NCBI GenBank assembly: GCA_021927905.1
Contig: BLLK01000072.1
Span: forward strand, 1-64,000
Length of the DNA: 64,000 bases
Origin: Chaetoceros tenuissimus
Lineage: Eukaryota > Bacillariophyta > Thalassiosirophyceae > Chaetocerotales > Chaetocerotaceae
Direction of reading: 5' to 3'
The notes under the pieces were generated by a model. The model had not been told where the DNA came from. It searched no databases and saw only the letters and a list, made by a program, of their open reading frames with translations. Positions within the stretch are counted from its first letter, which is position 1. Each line of letters opens with the position of its first letter. This document shows positions 21,738 through 33,289 of the stretch, piece by piece. The position numbers and the translations under genes are program-made.

Positions 21738-22067
21738 TTATCAAGGGCACGGCTCCGTTTACTTAACCCCTTATGTATGCGTGTGAATGGATCGACCGAC
21801 AATAGGGTGCTTCAAAAAAAAATCATTAATTTAAAATAACCAATCGTTAGCATTTTATTCACTGATATTGGGAAAATTCGGCGAAAAATTATTTAGGCGC
21901 TCTAACTTTCGTAAATCTGCCAAACTAACCTTTGTTTTCGCAATAAAAGTTTGAAAATTGTGACGTTGTGACACCAATGACATTGCAGTACGTAAAGTAT
22001 AAAATTACTATGACGATAAATGCTTTGATCGCAGATTACATTATTGGTCACTCGCCCTTGACCATTA
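21738..22067 (+). repeat. Dispersed repeat R, copy 1 (insertion target of the Harbinger element)
   Basis: It shares with 27.28-27.56 and 27.63-27.92 kb the strings GACAATAGGGTGCTTC, AATAACCAATCGTTAGC, TTTATTCACTGATATTGGG, CTTTGATCGCAGATTACATT and CTCGCCCTTGACCATTAGA. The copy is cut at TTA 22065-22067 by the Harbinger element. Its continuation GATACCATCTACAAATAT reappears at 35043 on the far side. No coding capacity is seen. Confidence 0.85.
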
Positions 22068-22231
22068 GACCCGTTCTGTCAATGGCCAGTTTTTGGCCAG
22101 TTTTTAGTCGTGCCAGTTTTTTTCTGTACACATAACCCGTTTCGTAGCCATTCAAAAAAACTGGGACGTTATATTACAGGCAGAAAAACTGGGCCAGTTT
22201 TAAATACCCCTCGGCCAAGCCTATTTAAAAC
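22068..22231 (+). repeat. Left TIR of Harbinger, outer part
   Basis: It matches the reverse complement of 34876-35039 at about 96 percent by eye. Its last bases ATTTAAAAC (22223-22231) are the left copy of the MULE target duplication. Confidence 0.9.
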
Positions 22232-22517
22232 GCAGGATTCCGAAAATATACACAACTCGATCCGAAACCATACACAACTTGACACCTGTCAAATGACCAC
22301 ATAAGTCTCTGAAATGACTTTGTCAACCTCCTCGCGCAGCCACAAATTAGCAGGGTCGAGCAGCTCCAAACATCACCTCAATCTGATCTTCACCACACAT
22401 CACATATTGTACAACTTCATACTTGTATTGCACAACTAGAAGAAGAATGCACACTAGGTACATCACCATCACAAATTATATCCAAAAGAAATAGACAAGT
22501 ATTCGTATTTATATGTG

Positions 22518-24092
22518 TCACTTGGTACCTGACTGCTCGTCATGTACCTCACTCAATACATGTGCTACTTCTAGATTTTCAAGTATCGTGGCCTTCTCCT
22601 TAGTCAACCCACCAATAACATGAGGGAGTACATCCACTGTCGGATGCCTATCAAGAAATATCCATCCAAATACGGTAAAGCAAGTTCCGCCTTTTTGATA
22701 ATCTTCACAAGTACAACAGAGTCTGTATCCATCATAGACCAGGGTCGCTTTGTCCGGTAGTAATAGAAACTCGACAGAACACACCTAGATCTCTCTTTTG
22801 CAAAGGAAGACACACTGTTTTATTTGTTTTAGATGATTCTCCTCCTTCTTCGGGTTTTATTTCACTGGCTTCTTGGGACCACTTATCATATTCCAACATC
22901 ATATCCTTTTCCCTTTTACGACGTTTCTTCAAAGAGGAAGGGGATAAGTTCGAGTATTGACTTTTCATTTTGGAGTTTAATGATTCCAAGTTGCGGCAGA
23001 TGTTTTCAGAGCTGTTGCTGCATCTTTTAGAATGGAAATATGTTTCTCTTCAACTTGCCTTGCACTCCCGATAGCATTTTCAGTTACATTTAGGTCATAG
23101 AAGATCGGGTGGAACTTTCTATGCAAGTTGCTGGTGCCAAGTACACCAAGTAAGCATGGCGTACTCTCCTCTCTGTCATCTATGTGTGTATAATCCATTT
23201 CTGCCTTAAGTGCATGTCTAATAAAACCTTTTTAGCTAATTGTAATTTCAATGTATGAATATGAGTATATATATTGATGTACCTTCTATATTTCATTGTA
23301 GCAAATGCTGTGCGTAGAATTTGTATAGATTCAGAATGCAGAAAGGTGATACGAGTAAAATCCCCATTGCTACCTTTACTGAAATCCTCCGATATAATCC
23401 ATGCCTTCCCTTTTGGTTCATCACCATCTTTGATATATTCAATTACTCTCTCCACACTTATTCTATTTGAAATAAAAAATGATATGAGATCAGCTTGGGT
23501 GTTCCCAATTCTAACCAGTAGTTTCTCTCGCTGAAGGGAATCAACCTTCTTACGATAGGATAAGTACCTTATGATTTTCTTTTTGAATGATGTTTTTCCA
23601 GATAGATCTTCAAGAGTGTAAGCTCCCATTATACAGTTCCTAGAATCTGACTCCATGACACACAATCGTGCAATGGCATGAGATGAACCTCTTGGGATAT
23701 TGATATACTGATCTAAATACCTTTTCAACTCAATACTTAGTCCCCATTTAATCTTCTTCGAGATGAATATGAGAATGGTACCCACTTTCATATACAAGAA
23801 GTAATCCAACTTTTCTTCTAACTAGGAGGCAAATATGATTACATGTACATTGCAATCTTGCTATTGTTTGGGTAGATCCCCACTTTGGCGTCAATCTTGG
23901 ATTGTCATTCAAAACCATTTTTGTGCGACTGACTATGTTAAAGCCATGAGTTCTGCGTGAAGCTTTTATATTTTGAATGATCTCTTTTTCATCGTCTGTA
24001 ATATCCTTCCAAAATATGGAGGTATGAGAAACATTACTCTCAGTAAGACGCCAAGTAATTCCTCTCTCGACTACTTGATTTGGTAAAGTCAT
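22518..24092 (-). pseudogene. MULE-like transposase remnant with SWIM zinc finger
   Basis: From 24092 downward, the N-terminal part has a WRKY/FAR1-like C/H pattern (QCTCNHICLLVRRK ... YESGYHSHIH). Next comes SSHAIARLCVMESDSRN and DFTRITFLHSES, then the start of the DDE core DYTHIDDREESTPCLLGVLG with FYDLNVTENAIG (about 23.1-23.2 kb). Last is a C-terminal SWIM-like CTCEDYQKGGTC (about 22.7 kb). The text changes frame several times, and the segment between the first core box and SWIM is too short, so the central catalytic region appears deleted. Some gaps could be introns. It is not functional as it stands. The family call rests on the core and SWIM order plus the 9-bp duplication. Confidence 0.65.
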
Positions 24093-24416
24093 CTTTTGCG
24101 TATCATATATATATTATGAGTTGTAAATTATACAAAAGCTCACAGCCACTCAAACTCTGTTTCTTGTAGAAGGCATAATATTGGAATCATGTGGCAGATT
24201 TGACTGATTTTTGGATGCTCAAGATACTTAGTCATTTATAGAGTAAGTCAATAGTCTACAATTCCAATGTATCCTCTTTTTTAGATTGGAATCTTGATTT
24301 GTTGTTGGCATTTATTCCTTGGAGTAGGCACACATTTGTCAGAGTATCTTTCACTTCATTAAAAAGGTAATTCTATCTCTGCTCATAATCTGCAAAAGTA
24401 GAATATAAGTAAGACA

Positions 24417-25430
24417 ATGAAGTTCAAGAATGGAGGTATTTATACAATATTATTATTCACTCACCGATTTTGTTTAACTTCTAACATCTTTGTAGTGATT
24501 GAGATTCTGTCCGATAGTTCAGATGAAGAGATTGAAGATGTTGAGGTATCAACTCATCAGTCTAATGGTAATGTTGCAGTTGCCGCAAGTGCAAGAGTTA
24601 AAGTCGAGGAGACTTTAGCTAGTTTTCACACTAGACATTGTACCATGGCATACTTGAATGCAGGATACGATGAAGAAGAGGCCATTGCAAAGGCTATCCA
24701 GAACTCATCCACCAAAGAGGTATCATCTTATAGGAAGGTGAAAACATGTCCTTCCAATAAGAAAGTGAATGCAAGACACTCCAAAGTGAATGCAAGCCCT
24801 TGCAGAAAGAAGGCGAAAACAAGTACTTCCAAGGTGGACACTAGTCCTATCTTGAACCTGAAACAAAAGAGCTTATTCATAGTCTGAGTCGTCAAATGAA
24901 TCAATTGGCTATTATCTATTGAATCATAGATTTGGTGCTATCGGAAATGAAGCTAATAGAGATTGGATTGTGCAATTCCTTTGTGTTATCCGTCGCATCC
25001 AAAAGGCAATGAAAGCTTTTCTTGAATCAATTGAAGAGGACTATGGTTTGAACTATGAATTCTACTTTCCACAGAGACATGCATTCCTCAATGCAGCTAT
25101 ATCCTTATGGAAGTATCCTTTAATTCTTCCAACTACCAAGGAGGGTCTACAGAAGAATGTTTTGGTAGAGCTACATGTGACATCATTTCCAAGATTTTGA
25201 ACATCGAGAAATATGGTCTACACTTTGATGACACCTTGCCATTGGAGACTTTTTCTAACAATTCTCAATGCTGGGTTTTGGCTTCTGATCCACCACCTCC
25301 CCATGCAAGAATCATTAAATGTTATGATTTGTTTCTCTTTACAAAAAAGTACAGGCACACTTGTGTGATGGGTATGCCGTGCTGCTCTGAACCAGTGGAA
25401 AATGTTGGAGACCAGTCTTACAGCAACACC
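24417..25430 (+). CDS. Unknown protein carried in the MULE; SUMO-interaction-like motif
   Basis: The front part has VIEILSDSSDEEIEDVE, a hydrophobic-then-acidic-serine motif of the kind that binds SUMO. A Lys/Ser/Thr-rich basic stretch with repeated KVNA and K[AV]KTC words follows (ends about 24886). Protein-like text resumes at 24919 (NEANRDWIVQFLCVIRRIQKAMKAF) and, in another frame, at 25107 (FGRATCDIISKILNIEKYGLHFDD, then HARIIKCYDLFLFTKKYRHTC). The pieces may be exons of one gene or a frameshifted copy. I recognise no enzyme family. It points away from the transposase gene and towards the next one. It could be captured cargo. Confidence 0.4.
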
Positions 25431-26627
25431 TATTGAAGGATGTAGGAAGTAAGCACATATTTCAAAAGCCAGATCCATTCTTTCATCAACAAACTTATAG
25501 CCACAGGTTGTTGGAGTCTCGTATCTTGGAATCCTATGTTTTCCTCCTAGCTTTCCAAGTTTTAGTAGATATTTCACAGCATTTGACAACTTCACATATT
25601 TTTTGAGTCGTAACTGGCATTCCTTGTTGCTATAATCCTTGTACGATTGAATGTTTTTCTTCAAGGATGCTGTTGAATGCTTTAACTGGTACACAAGTTT
25701 TTCTACTTCAACATCTATATCTTCACCCAGCCAGTCGTTTGTATCAACATGTTCTTCATTAGAAAAACCAATCAAGTATTTGTCCCCAAAAGTAAGAATA
25801 TTGATGCTTCCAAACCTGTTTTGAGATACTACACAATTTGCTGCTTTGTAAACTGTTAAGTTGAAGCAATCTGTTAGAGGACAAAAGGAAACTTCTAACT
25901 CCAAAGAAAACTTCACCAGTTCATTGACAACCTTGTTACATAGTGGCAACCAAGTTGGATCCCAGGTTTCACGCCAGAAAGCACTGCCTTCAATGGTAGA
26001 GGGACCTTTACGTGCTGTAGGATTGGGCTGAGTGGATTGATTGATGGATTGATAGTAGTTTGTACCAAGGGAGTCTGCGCCACTTCTCTTGAAGGAAAAG
26101 AAGTTGAATGTCTTGACGAAGGGTTGTAAGAAAGACTTCCTACAGGTAATGTTAATACACTTCTGGTGAATATAGTGTGAGAGGGTTATCCCACCACTTT
26201 CAAAATGTTCAATTGGCTCTGAAGTTCTATAAGTAGAACTTGGTTTAATCTGAACTTGGCTTTCATCAGGTTCATATTCAATCCTTAGTCCTACTTTAGG
26301 AATACCAAAAGTCTGTACCTGTACAGAATTGGTTTTATTTTCATTCAAATACTGTTGGTATTCTTGTAGTGAGACTTCTTTTCTAGAGATCAATGCCTTA
26401 GCATGTTCTCTTGAGAGATATACAAATTGCGATGGATCTGTAGGGTGATATGGGAAAGCAAACCCTTTCTTTGTGACCAATGCAAGCTTCTCTCGGGGTC
26501 CTTTACATTTTACAACAAGCTGATCCTTCTTGGCCAATGTAGATCTTCTTTGTCGGGTAGAATAAATGAGGCATCTACAACAATTGTTTAGTATAAATGA
26601 ATGTATAAGATATTTGTAGAATGACAT
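25430..26627 (-). CDS. Unknown protein carried in the MULE
   Basis: An uninterrupted minus-strand frame of about 400 residues has protein-like composition. A basic start (QRRSTLAKKDQLVVKCKG) is followed by YHPTDPSQFVYLSREHAKAL. A middle part (SAFWRETWDPTWLPLCNKVV, FCPLTDCFNLTVYKAANCVV) comes next, then a charged helical end (EVEKLVYQLKHSTASLKKNI) and HRIPRYETPTTCGYKFVDER. No motif I know. The frame stays open to 25218 but overlaps the convergent plus-strand gene there, so the true end is probably near 25430. An N-terminal hydrophobic string (26.55-26.63) is doubtful. Confidence 0.45.
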
Positions 26628-26639
26628 TTAATTTCTTAC

Positions 26640-27231
26640 CTTAATGTATAAGTAGCTTTAATTTACAATCTACAATTGCTAATTCAGAAGCTAAGTTGAT
26701 CCAAGGAATGGTTTTGGGGAGAGTCTCAGTTACAACTGTCCAATTTTCAACAGAACATCAAAAAATAAAATTGAAATACAAAGCGTGGTGTCAAGCAGTT
26801 TGAGAGGGTGCTCTGACCAAGTTTTTGCTTGTATGTAGTTGGAAATGATAGATTTTTGTGAGATTTTGATGGGGGGGCGATGAAGAATATCTATTTCAAT
26901 TCACTTACATTCAAGATAAATTTCGTCTTTGAAGGAGTTATGATACAGAACTATCAATGGCGTGGCTGAATTCAGCGTTGAAAGAAGATATTTCACCTAG
27001 TTTGAATTGTTTTCAGAGCTTGATTTGATTGAATATGGTGAGATTTTGAAAAATGGAGTATGATAAATCGAATTGTACAAAAATACCAAAAATCAGAAAA
27101 TGGTCCGTTTGAAGTGCCAGATATATCATTCGAAAGCTCTGTTTAAACGGAGTTGGGTTATCGTGTAAGTAACTGAAGAGCAACATTTACAATAGAAAAC
27201 AAGTCGATGAAGTGTTTTTGTAGCTTCTTAA
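26640..27231. other. AT-rich DNA, no gene recognised
   Basis: Inside the MULE. No coding signature or repeat of note is seen before the TTTACTTAAGCCCTTTCG word at 27232. Confidence 0.5.
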
Positions 27232-27278
27232 TTTACTTAAGCCCTTTCGTGAGAATCAGCTATATAGTTTATTCTTAT

Positions 27279-27560
27279 ATAATCAAGGGTGAGGCTTGGA
27301 GCCGCGTAGCGGCGTAGAGCCTCGCCCGTTTACTTAACCCCTGTACGTACGCGTGTGAGTGGATCAACCGACAATAGGGTGCTTCAGAAAAAACTAAAAC
27401 GCTATATTAGAGTACTTCAATCGTTAATTTAAAATAACCAATCGTTAGCATTTTATTCACTCGTATTGGGAAAATTCGCCGAATTGCGTCGAAAAATTTT
27501 TTCAGCTCAAGAATCCTTTGAAAAGGCCTCAAGGGTTCTCATGTTGAAACTTGACACCGA
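27279..27560 (+). repeat. Dispersed repeat R, copy 2 (partial)
   Basis: It shares the GACAATAGGGTGCTTC and AATAACCAATCGTTAGC strings with copy 1 but diverges after GAAAATTCGCCG. Its front has a hairpin (GAGGCTT ... AGCCTC around GCCGCGTAGCGGC). Confidence 0.75.
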
Positions 27561-27628
27561 ATCCAAATATTGGAAGTACGTACGAATTCAAATTTCTTTT
27601 TCAAAAATCGATTGAACTTTGCAAGAAT

Positions 27629-27920
27629 TAAACGCTATATTAGAGTACTTAAATTGTTAATTTAAAATAACCAATCGTTAGCATTTTATTCACTGATATT
27701 GGGTTTATTCGGCGAAAAAATTCAGAGGCCCTATAACTTTCGTAATTCTAACAAAACTAACCCTGGTTTCCGACAATCGAAATTTTGAAAGTGTGACGAT
27801 GTTGTGTACGTATACATATAGTATCAAATTTCAATGACAATAAATAAGGCTTTGATCGCAGATTACATTATGGTCGCTCGCCCTTGACCATTAGATACCA
27901 TCTACAAATATTACATATAT
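27629..27920 (+). repeat. Dispersed repeat R, copy 3
   Basis: It matches copy 1 from CGTTAGCATTTTATTCACTG through CTTTGATCGCAGATTACATT to CCCTTGACCATTAGA. It continues without interruption into TACCATCTACAAATAT, giving the empty-site form for the Harbinger insertion. Confidence 0.85.
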
Positions 27921-28261
27921 TTTGAGACAAATTCTGTCCAAAAGCTCCGTGCAGAGGTAAGAATGGCCTAAATGAGGCCTTTTATGTACTGATACTATAC
28001 TGATCGTGTATGGCACAACATTCTGCGACTATTATCCTTTTACTTAAGCCCTTTCGAGCTAAATATTTTCTGTAATTTTTTTCACCTTAAATAAAAGATT
28101 ACTCGTACATCACCCGAAAAAGTGTCTTAGGCAAAACTTCAATATTTATAGTATTGCCTAAGGCAAGTTTGAAATTTCTGTGGTCAAGGGAAGTTGCCGA
28201 AAAAAATTACAGAAAATGCGCGAAAATTAGGCCTGCCCGCATTTACAGAGGGATAGTATGC

Positions 28262-28335
28262 ATTTAAAACTGGCCCAGTTTTTTCGCGGACAATTATTGA
28301 CTTCCAGTTTTTTCTAAATTGCCGATAATTCTCCG
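28262..28335 (+). repeat. Left TIR of Harbinger, inner part
   Basis: It begins with ATTTAAAAC, the right copy of the 9-bp duplication. It then continues through CTGGCCCAG and TTTTTCGCGGACAATTATTG as the inverted copy of 34811-34876. Confidence 0.9.
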
Positions 28336-28945
28336 TGATACCTTTTGATGAATAAGATTATTCTTAGAATATTGCATTTGGTTAGCAATAGATAAAACAT
28401 TTGCCTGTCATTATGCTTATTTTTTATTTATGTTGGGAGAAATTCATAATTCCTTTTGTTTCGGACCAACTATTCACTCTATGGTCTTTTATTTATCTAT
28501 CTGCATCATTTGGAACATGTGTATTTTTCTCATTCTCTTTTTTCTCACATCTCTATCTACCATATACAAATAAACCTTTTTTGGTAGTGCCGTAATTATC
28601 GATAATGATTGTGTGATTGAAGAATTTATGAGTTATTTTGCTATGTAGAAATGATCGACATGAATTGAAAAACTGATAAAATTCCAGAAGAGTTCTAGAC
28701 CGCATAAAGTCCCAACAGTAGCACTTTCACTGGCTCCAGTTGCTCCACGTAATAGATAACATAAAAAGAATATCGATGCAGTCCTCTAGTCTTTAATAAA
28801 GCCTCCTCCTCTATCTTCGTTTCCATTCCAATGCGTTGGTCATTGTGAGTACGAACAATGACCCTCATCCTACTAATTTAGCTCTTGACGATTGTCATAG
28901 AAACCGTATTTACGGCATACTCCCTCATGATAACGCCAAGCTGAA
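28336..28945. other. Harbinger internal DNA, no gene recognised
   Basis: It lies between the left TIR and the gypsy-derived block. No LTR was found here. Confidence 0.45.
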
Positions 28946-31900
28946 TTACTCAAAATATGGTGTTAAACGACACACGTTTAGCCTTTCTAGGTATCTACCT
29001 CTTTTGATGGTGACTGTCCCATTGTCATGATTTTTTCTTATTTCGAATGGACCTTCATGCATCCATTCGTACTTACGTTGAACGCCTTCAGGTACTAATA
29101 GGGCTTTTTGTCCCACTTCGTACGTATGTTTGATTCTTTTATTATTTTCTCTTTGGTTGTCGCGTTCGACTTGCTTACGCTTCTTATTTTGGATCTCTTG
29201 CCAATTTGCTATGTGTGCAATGTTAAATAGCATGTCTCTTCCGAAGACTAGCTGTGCTGGTGTTGCTTCAAGTGTTCTATGGTAGGAAGAACGTACAGCG
29301 TACGCAACACTTGCTAAAATTTTGCTCTATGGATCTACCGGATCGAATACCCTGCCTTTCAAGTCGTGTGTGCGCATCATGTTGTGAACTACCTGGTGTA
29401 TACGTTCGATGATTGCATTGGACTGTGGGTTTTTTATTGATGTTGGAATTGGTTTGACTGCATAGTCTTGTAGAAGGTCAATGAAAGACTTCTTGAATTC
29501 ACTGCCGTTGTTGAATATGACTTTTGTTTGTCGCGGGTATCTGCTTAGCCATACATTGTTGAAAATTTGCGATATTCTTGCGCTGGATTTGTCCACGCTT
29601 TCTTTGTTTACTGCTCGAGTAAGGTATGCTTCATCTTTTTTAGATTTATTGATGACTATTTCTAATTCGAGGTAGTCAACCCATGGAATCTCCCCTATTT
29701 CAAACCATCCTGTGGCTAGATCAACAAATGTCATAGCACATAGTTTAAGTTCTTTTTTCTTGATTGTGTTGTCGGTTTACAATTGTTTTGCATTGATTTT
29801 ATATGGTCCTATGAGATCTACGGCAACTGTATGCCATGGTTGTGGTGTCTCAATTGTCTTTGGTGGGAGTTCAGAGTATTTTTGGTTTCTTTTCTTAAAT
29901 TTCTGACAGATTTTGCATTTCTTGCAAAACTGTGCAGCGTGATTATGGATACCTGGCCAGTTGGCCGCAGTTCCTATTGTGTTAGCTAACCTGGATCCAC
30001 CAGGGTGACATAGCATATAATGGTACCACGTTAACGTCCTTTGACGTAGGATCTGAGGTACATACATACGATTCTTGTAGATGATCAAGTCTACGTCATC
30101 ATATGTCAAGGAGCCGAAATCTTCTGACTTCTCTATAAGTTGAGCTAGCTTCTGATTAGTGCGAATCTCGCGCTGCTGTTCCTTGCGAACAGTCTTGTAG
30201 TCAAGCGGGAAGGTGTCGTTTCTCGCTTCAACATCTAGTAATTCCGCTAGATGTAACTCCTGTTGTTCATTGTCTAAATTTGTAGAAGGCATTCTACTAA
30301 GTGCATCAGCCACAATATTGGCTTCTCCCTTGATGTATCTTAAAGTTGGTCCAAATTCCTCGATGATGAGTCTCTATCGTTGTACTCGTTGCGAGTCTGA
30401 TTGTTGAGGATTGTATGTAAGGTTAATGTGGTCGGTGTATACTTCTATTTCGTATCCCAGCAGAATGTTTCTGAATTCTTTTAATGTTTCTACTATACTT
30501 AGGAGCTCTTTCTCCGTTACTGTATAGTTTAATTGTGATTTGTTTAGCTTCCTGCTATAAAATGCTAGCGGCTTTCCGTCTTGCATTATGACTGCTCCTG
30601 GCTTTGTATCACTAGCGTCTGTATATATTGTAAATTTTTTTGAGAAGTCTGGATATGCTAGTAATATTTCTTTCGCTATTACTGCCTTTATTTGAACGAA
30701 TGCTTCTTCGCATTCTTTAGTCCATTTTACTGGTGCTCGTTTCTTTGAGCCATTTTTGCCTCTTATTAGGTTTGTAAGAGGTGCTAGTATTTCTGATTGC
30801 TTTGGCCATACGTCCCTATAGTACTGAATCATGCCTAGCAATCTTCTAATATCTTTGACCGTTTTAGGTCTATCTATATTTAATATTGCTTCTACTTTCT
30901 TTTGATCTGGCAAGATCCCATCTGTTGAGATGATATATCCTAGATAGTAAAGTTTCTTTTTTGCAAATTCAGATTTTTGCATTTTGCATTTGAGTCCCGC
31001 TTCTTGCAGGCGGCGAAACACTTCATCGAGTTTCTCCAGGTGGTCTTCGAATGACCCTTTGGTGAGTACGAGAACATCGTCTATGTACGCACGTACGTAG
31101 CCTAGTAAATTGCATATATTGTTTTGAAAGATGTCTGCTGCCACACTAATTCCCATAGGTAGTCTAGTGTATCTATATTTACCCCACGGAGTAACTATAG
31201 TGCATTTTTTACTCGCGTCTAGCGATAGTTTGATGTGATAGTATCCCATATTGAGATCTAACGCTGTAGCATATGTGAAACCCTCTAATTTTTGTAATAA
31301 GTCCGAGATGTTTGGAATCGGGTATGGTTTTCTTTTAAGTAATTGGTTTAGCTTACGAAAGTCTGATACGAACCTTACAGTTCTATCTTTCTTTGGCAGT
31401 ACGAAGGTTGGACTCCCAAATTCTGAGTCGCTGTCTTCTATCAACACCCCGATTTCTATCAGTCGTGCAATTTCTTTTCGTAAAGTTTCTTCGTGTATTT
31501 TTGGAACTGGGAATGCTCAAGAGCAAAAGGGTTTGGTTCCTTCTTTTTAATTCTAAGTCTACCGGAGGAAGATTCCACTCCCCCAAGGTACCGTCGAATA
31601 GGCTCTCATATTTTTGCAGGAGCTTCATTAATAAGTGTTTTTGAGCATTTATTTCTTCTTGTATGTTTGCCTTCTCGTACTTGGCATCTAGGATTTCCAT
31701 GGTACGCCGTGTAGCTTCTTTTGCGACTTTTGATTCCATTTTGTCATTTAACATAATATTTAAATCGTCCTCTCGTGACGTCAGCTGAGAAGGTCTACGC
31801 ATGTCCATCTGTAGACCATCCCATCGTATGATATTTTCACTAAAGAGATATCTATTTGGAATGCACTGAGGAAGTCTCGTCCCAGTATCATATCGTATTT

Positions 31901-33285
31901 CATACCGTCTTCAGTAGATGTATTATCGACGAAGAAATCCCAAGTGACAGCTCTGTGTTCACTGAATTCTGAAAGAATCAGAATTATTTGTATTCTGGAT
32001 TTCTCCGAAAGTTGTAGGAGCCCCTTAGACGTGTTGAAGTTGGTAGGAGAACATTGTATAGTTTTTCCGAAACCAACCCATTTCTTCTTTATTGCGCTAT
32101 GAGAAGCACCCGAATCTTATAGGATATATAAGTTTCCACTTTTGGTTTTCCTTTTGACTTTAATTTTTTTACTTTGATATGTAATATATGCATATGTAGA
32201 AGTAGTGGGCGGCGGAGACGCTGGTTTGATAATTTTATTTGTTTTATTTTTATCATTATTTACTTTCTGTCTCTTTCTTTGACTGTTTAAAGCGAAGATC
32301 TCCGGCCCTGCTCTTCACATGCTGGTATAGTCATCTGGAAATTTGTTGTTGTAGTCGATCGCAATTTCTCCTTCTTCTTCGAGATCGTCCATTGGGAAGT
32401 CATCAATTTCGATTGCAGTCTCTGCATCACTTCCAATGACGTGCACCTCTGGCTCTTGCTGAAATCAAGTGCAGCTTTCTTGAATGCTGCTTCCATACCA
32501 TTGTCTACCTCAATGTTGTGGAATTCACCACGTTTGCGCTTTTTAGATTGCTTTTCCGAGCCATCTGCGTTGAATTTCTTGCAGTCTTTATCGTCGTGGG
32601 TAGCGAATACTTTCTCAGGTAGATTCGCTCTGTAGCACAACTTACAGAGGAGCTTTTCAGTATTGCTCTGACGTTGAGCCTGTCTGCTTTTGTCACGAAA
32701 CTCCTTTTTTCCGTCTCTCTTGGGAATGCGGTCGGAAAGGGTTCTCTTGCGTCCTCCTGCTTTTTGATCAGCAGCGTTTCTTTTTTCTAGTTTCTTTTGT
32801 AGCTCTTTCTTCTCCTTTGCTTTCTTCTCAAGGTCTTCAATGGTGTTGAGATAGGACATCAAGCCGTCCAAGGAGAGGTCAGTCAGCTCTTTGGCAGCGT
32901 GGAGAGCAACTTTCTCCTTCCATGCATCGGGGATCATTTCCATGATGAACTCCTTTACTTGAGTCTCGGATAGTTTCTGGTTGCTTCCTCTGGCACTGTC
33001 TGGTAGGAATTCGAGGCATCGGCTGATGATCTTGAGGACATCTTTGAGACAACGTGCAGACCAGCTGTATGGTTTGGTAGCGTAGTGCTGTAGGTACGTG
33101 ATGATGTCGTCAGCGAGTTTGTCTGCGTTCTCGGTGCTTTTATTGATGATGGTACGCACTACATCACGGAGAAATAGTTTCCCGAATTTACCACGATGAT
33201 CTCTCGTTTTACGCAAATCCATGTACACGTCCATTGGCACTAGTTGGGCCCCCTCTTGTAGCAGTTCCAAAGCTGCATCCATATA
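28946..33285 (-). mobile_element. Ty3/gypsy remnant inside the Harbinger element
   Basis: On the minus strand from 33.28 kb downward there is a Gag-like protein (32.3-33.28 kb) with a long Lys-rich coiled stretch and a zinc-binding C-x2-C ... HDDKDC group. Protease and spacer DNA follow. Reverse transcriptase has FATALDLNMGYYHIKLS and the YIDD box (about 31.1 kb), then RNase H with FTIYTDASDTKPGAVI (about 30.6 kb). Integrase zinc finger and core lie at 29.3-30.1 kb, and an end domain at 28.95-29.2 kb. RT-RNase H-integrase order is that of Ty3/gypsy. No LTR pair or target duplication was seen at the edges. It is broken and has several breaks. Its family is related to, but distinct from, the element at 35.9 kb. 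Confidence 0.9.
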
Positions 33286-33289
33286 CTTA

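Larger units (their letters stand above)
22232..28261 (-). mobile_element. MULE (Mutator-like) DNA transposon inserted in the Harbinger TIR, 6 kb
   Basis: The 6030 bp block interrupts the Harbinger left TIR and is flanked by the direct repeat ATTTAAAAC (22223-22231 and 28262-28270). Nine base pairs is the usual Mutator duplication. It holds a MULE-like transposase remnant with a SWIM-type zinc finger on the minus strand, plus two further coding regions of unknown function and two copies of repeat R. No long TIR is visible; the ends share only GCA. That fits non-TIR MULEs, or else a different superfamily with a similar duplication length. Confidence 0.72.

Noticed and set aside
18791-21738. 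LTRs for the second copia remnant
   Set aside because: I looked for a repeated sequence on both sides of 19.4-21.1 kb and found none.
28401-28595. 64-codon hydrophobic plus-strand frame
   Set aside because: AT-rich Phe/Leu string with no start context or homologue I recognise, inside Harbinger internal DNA.
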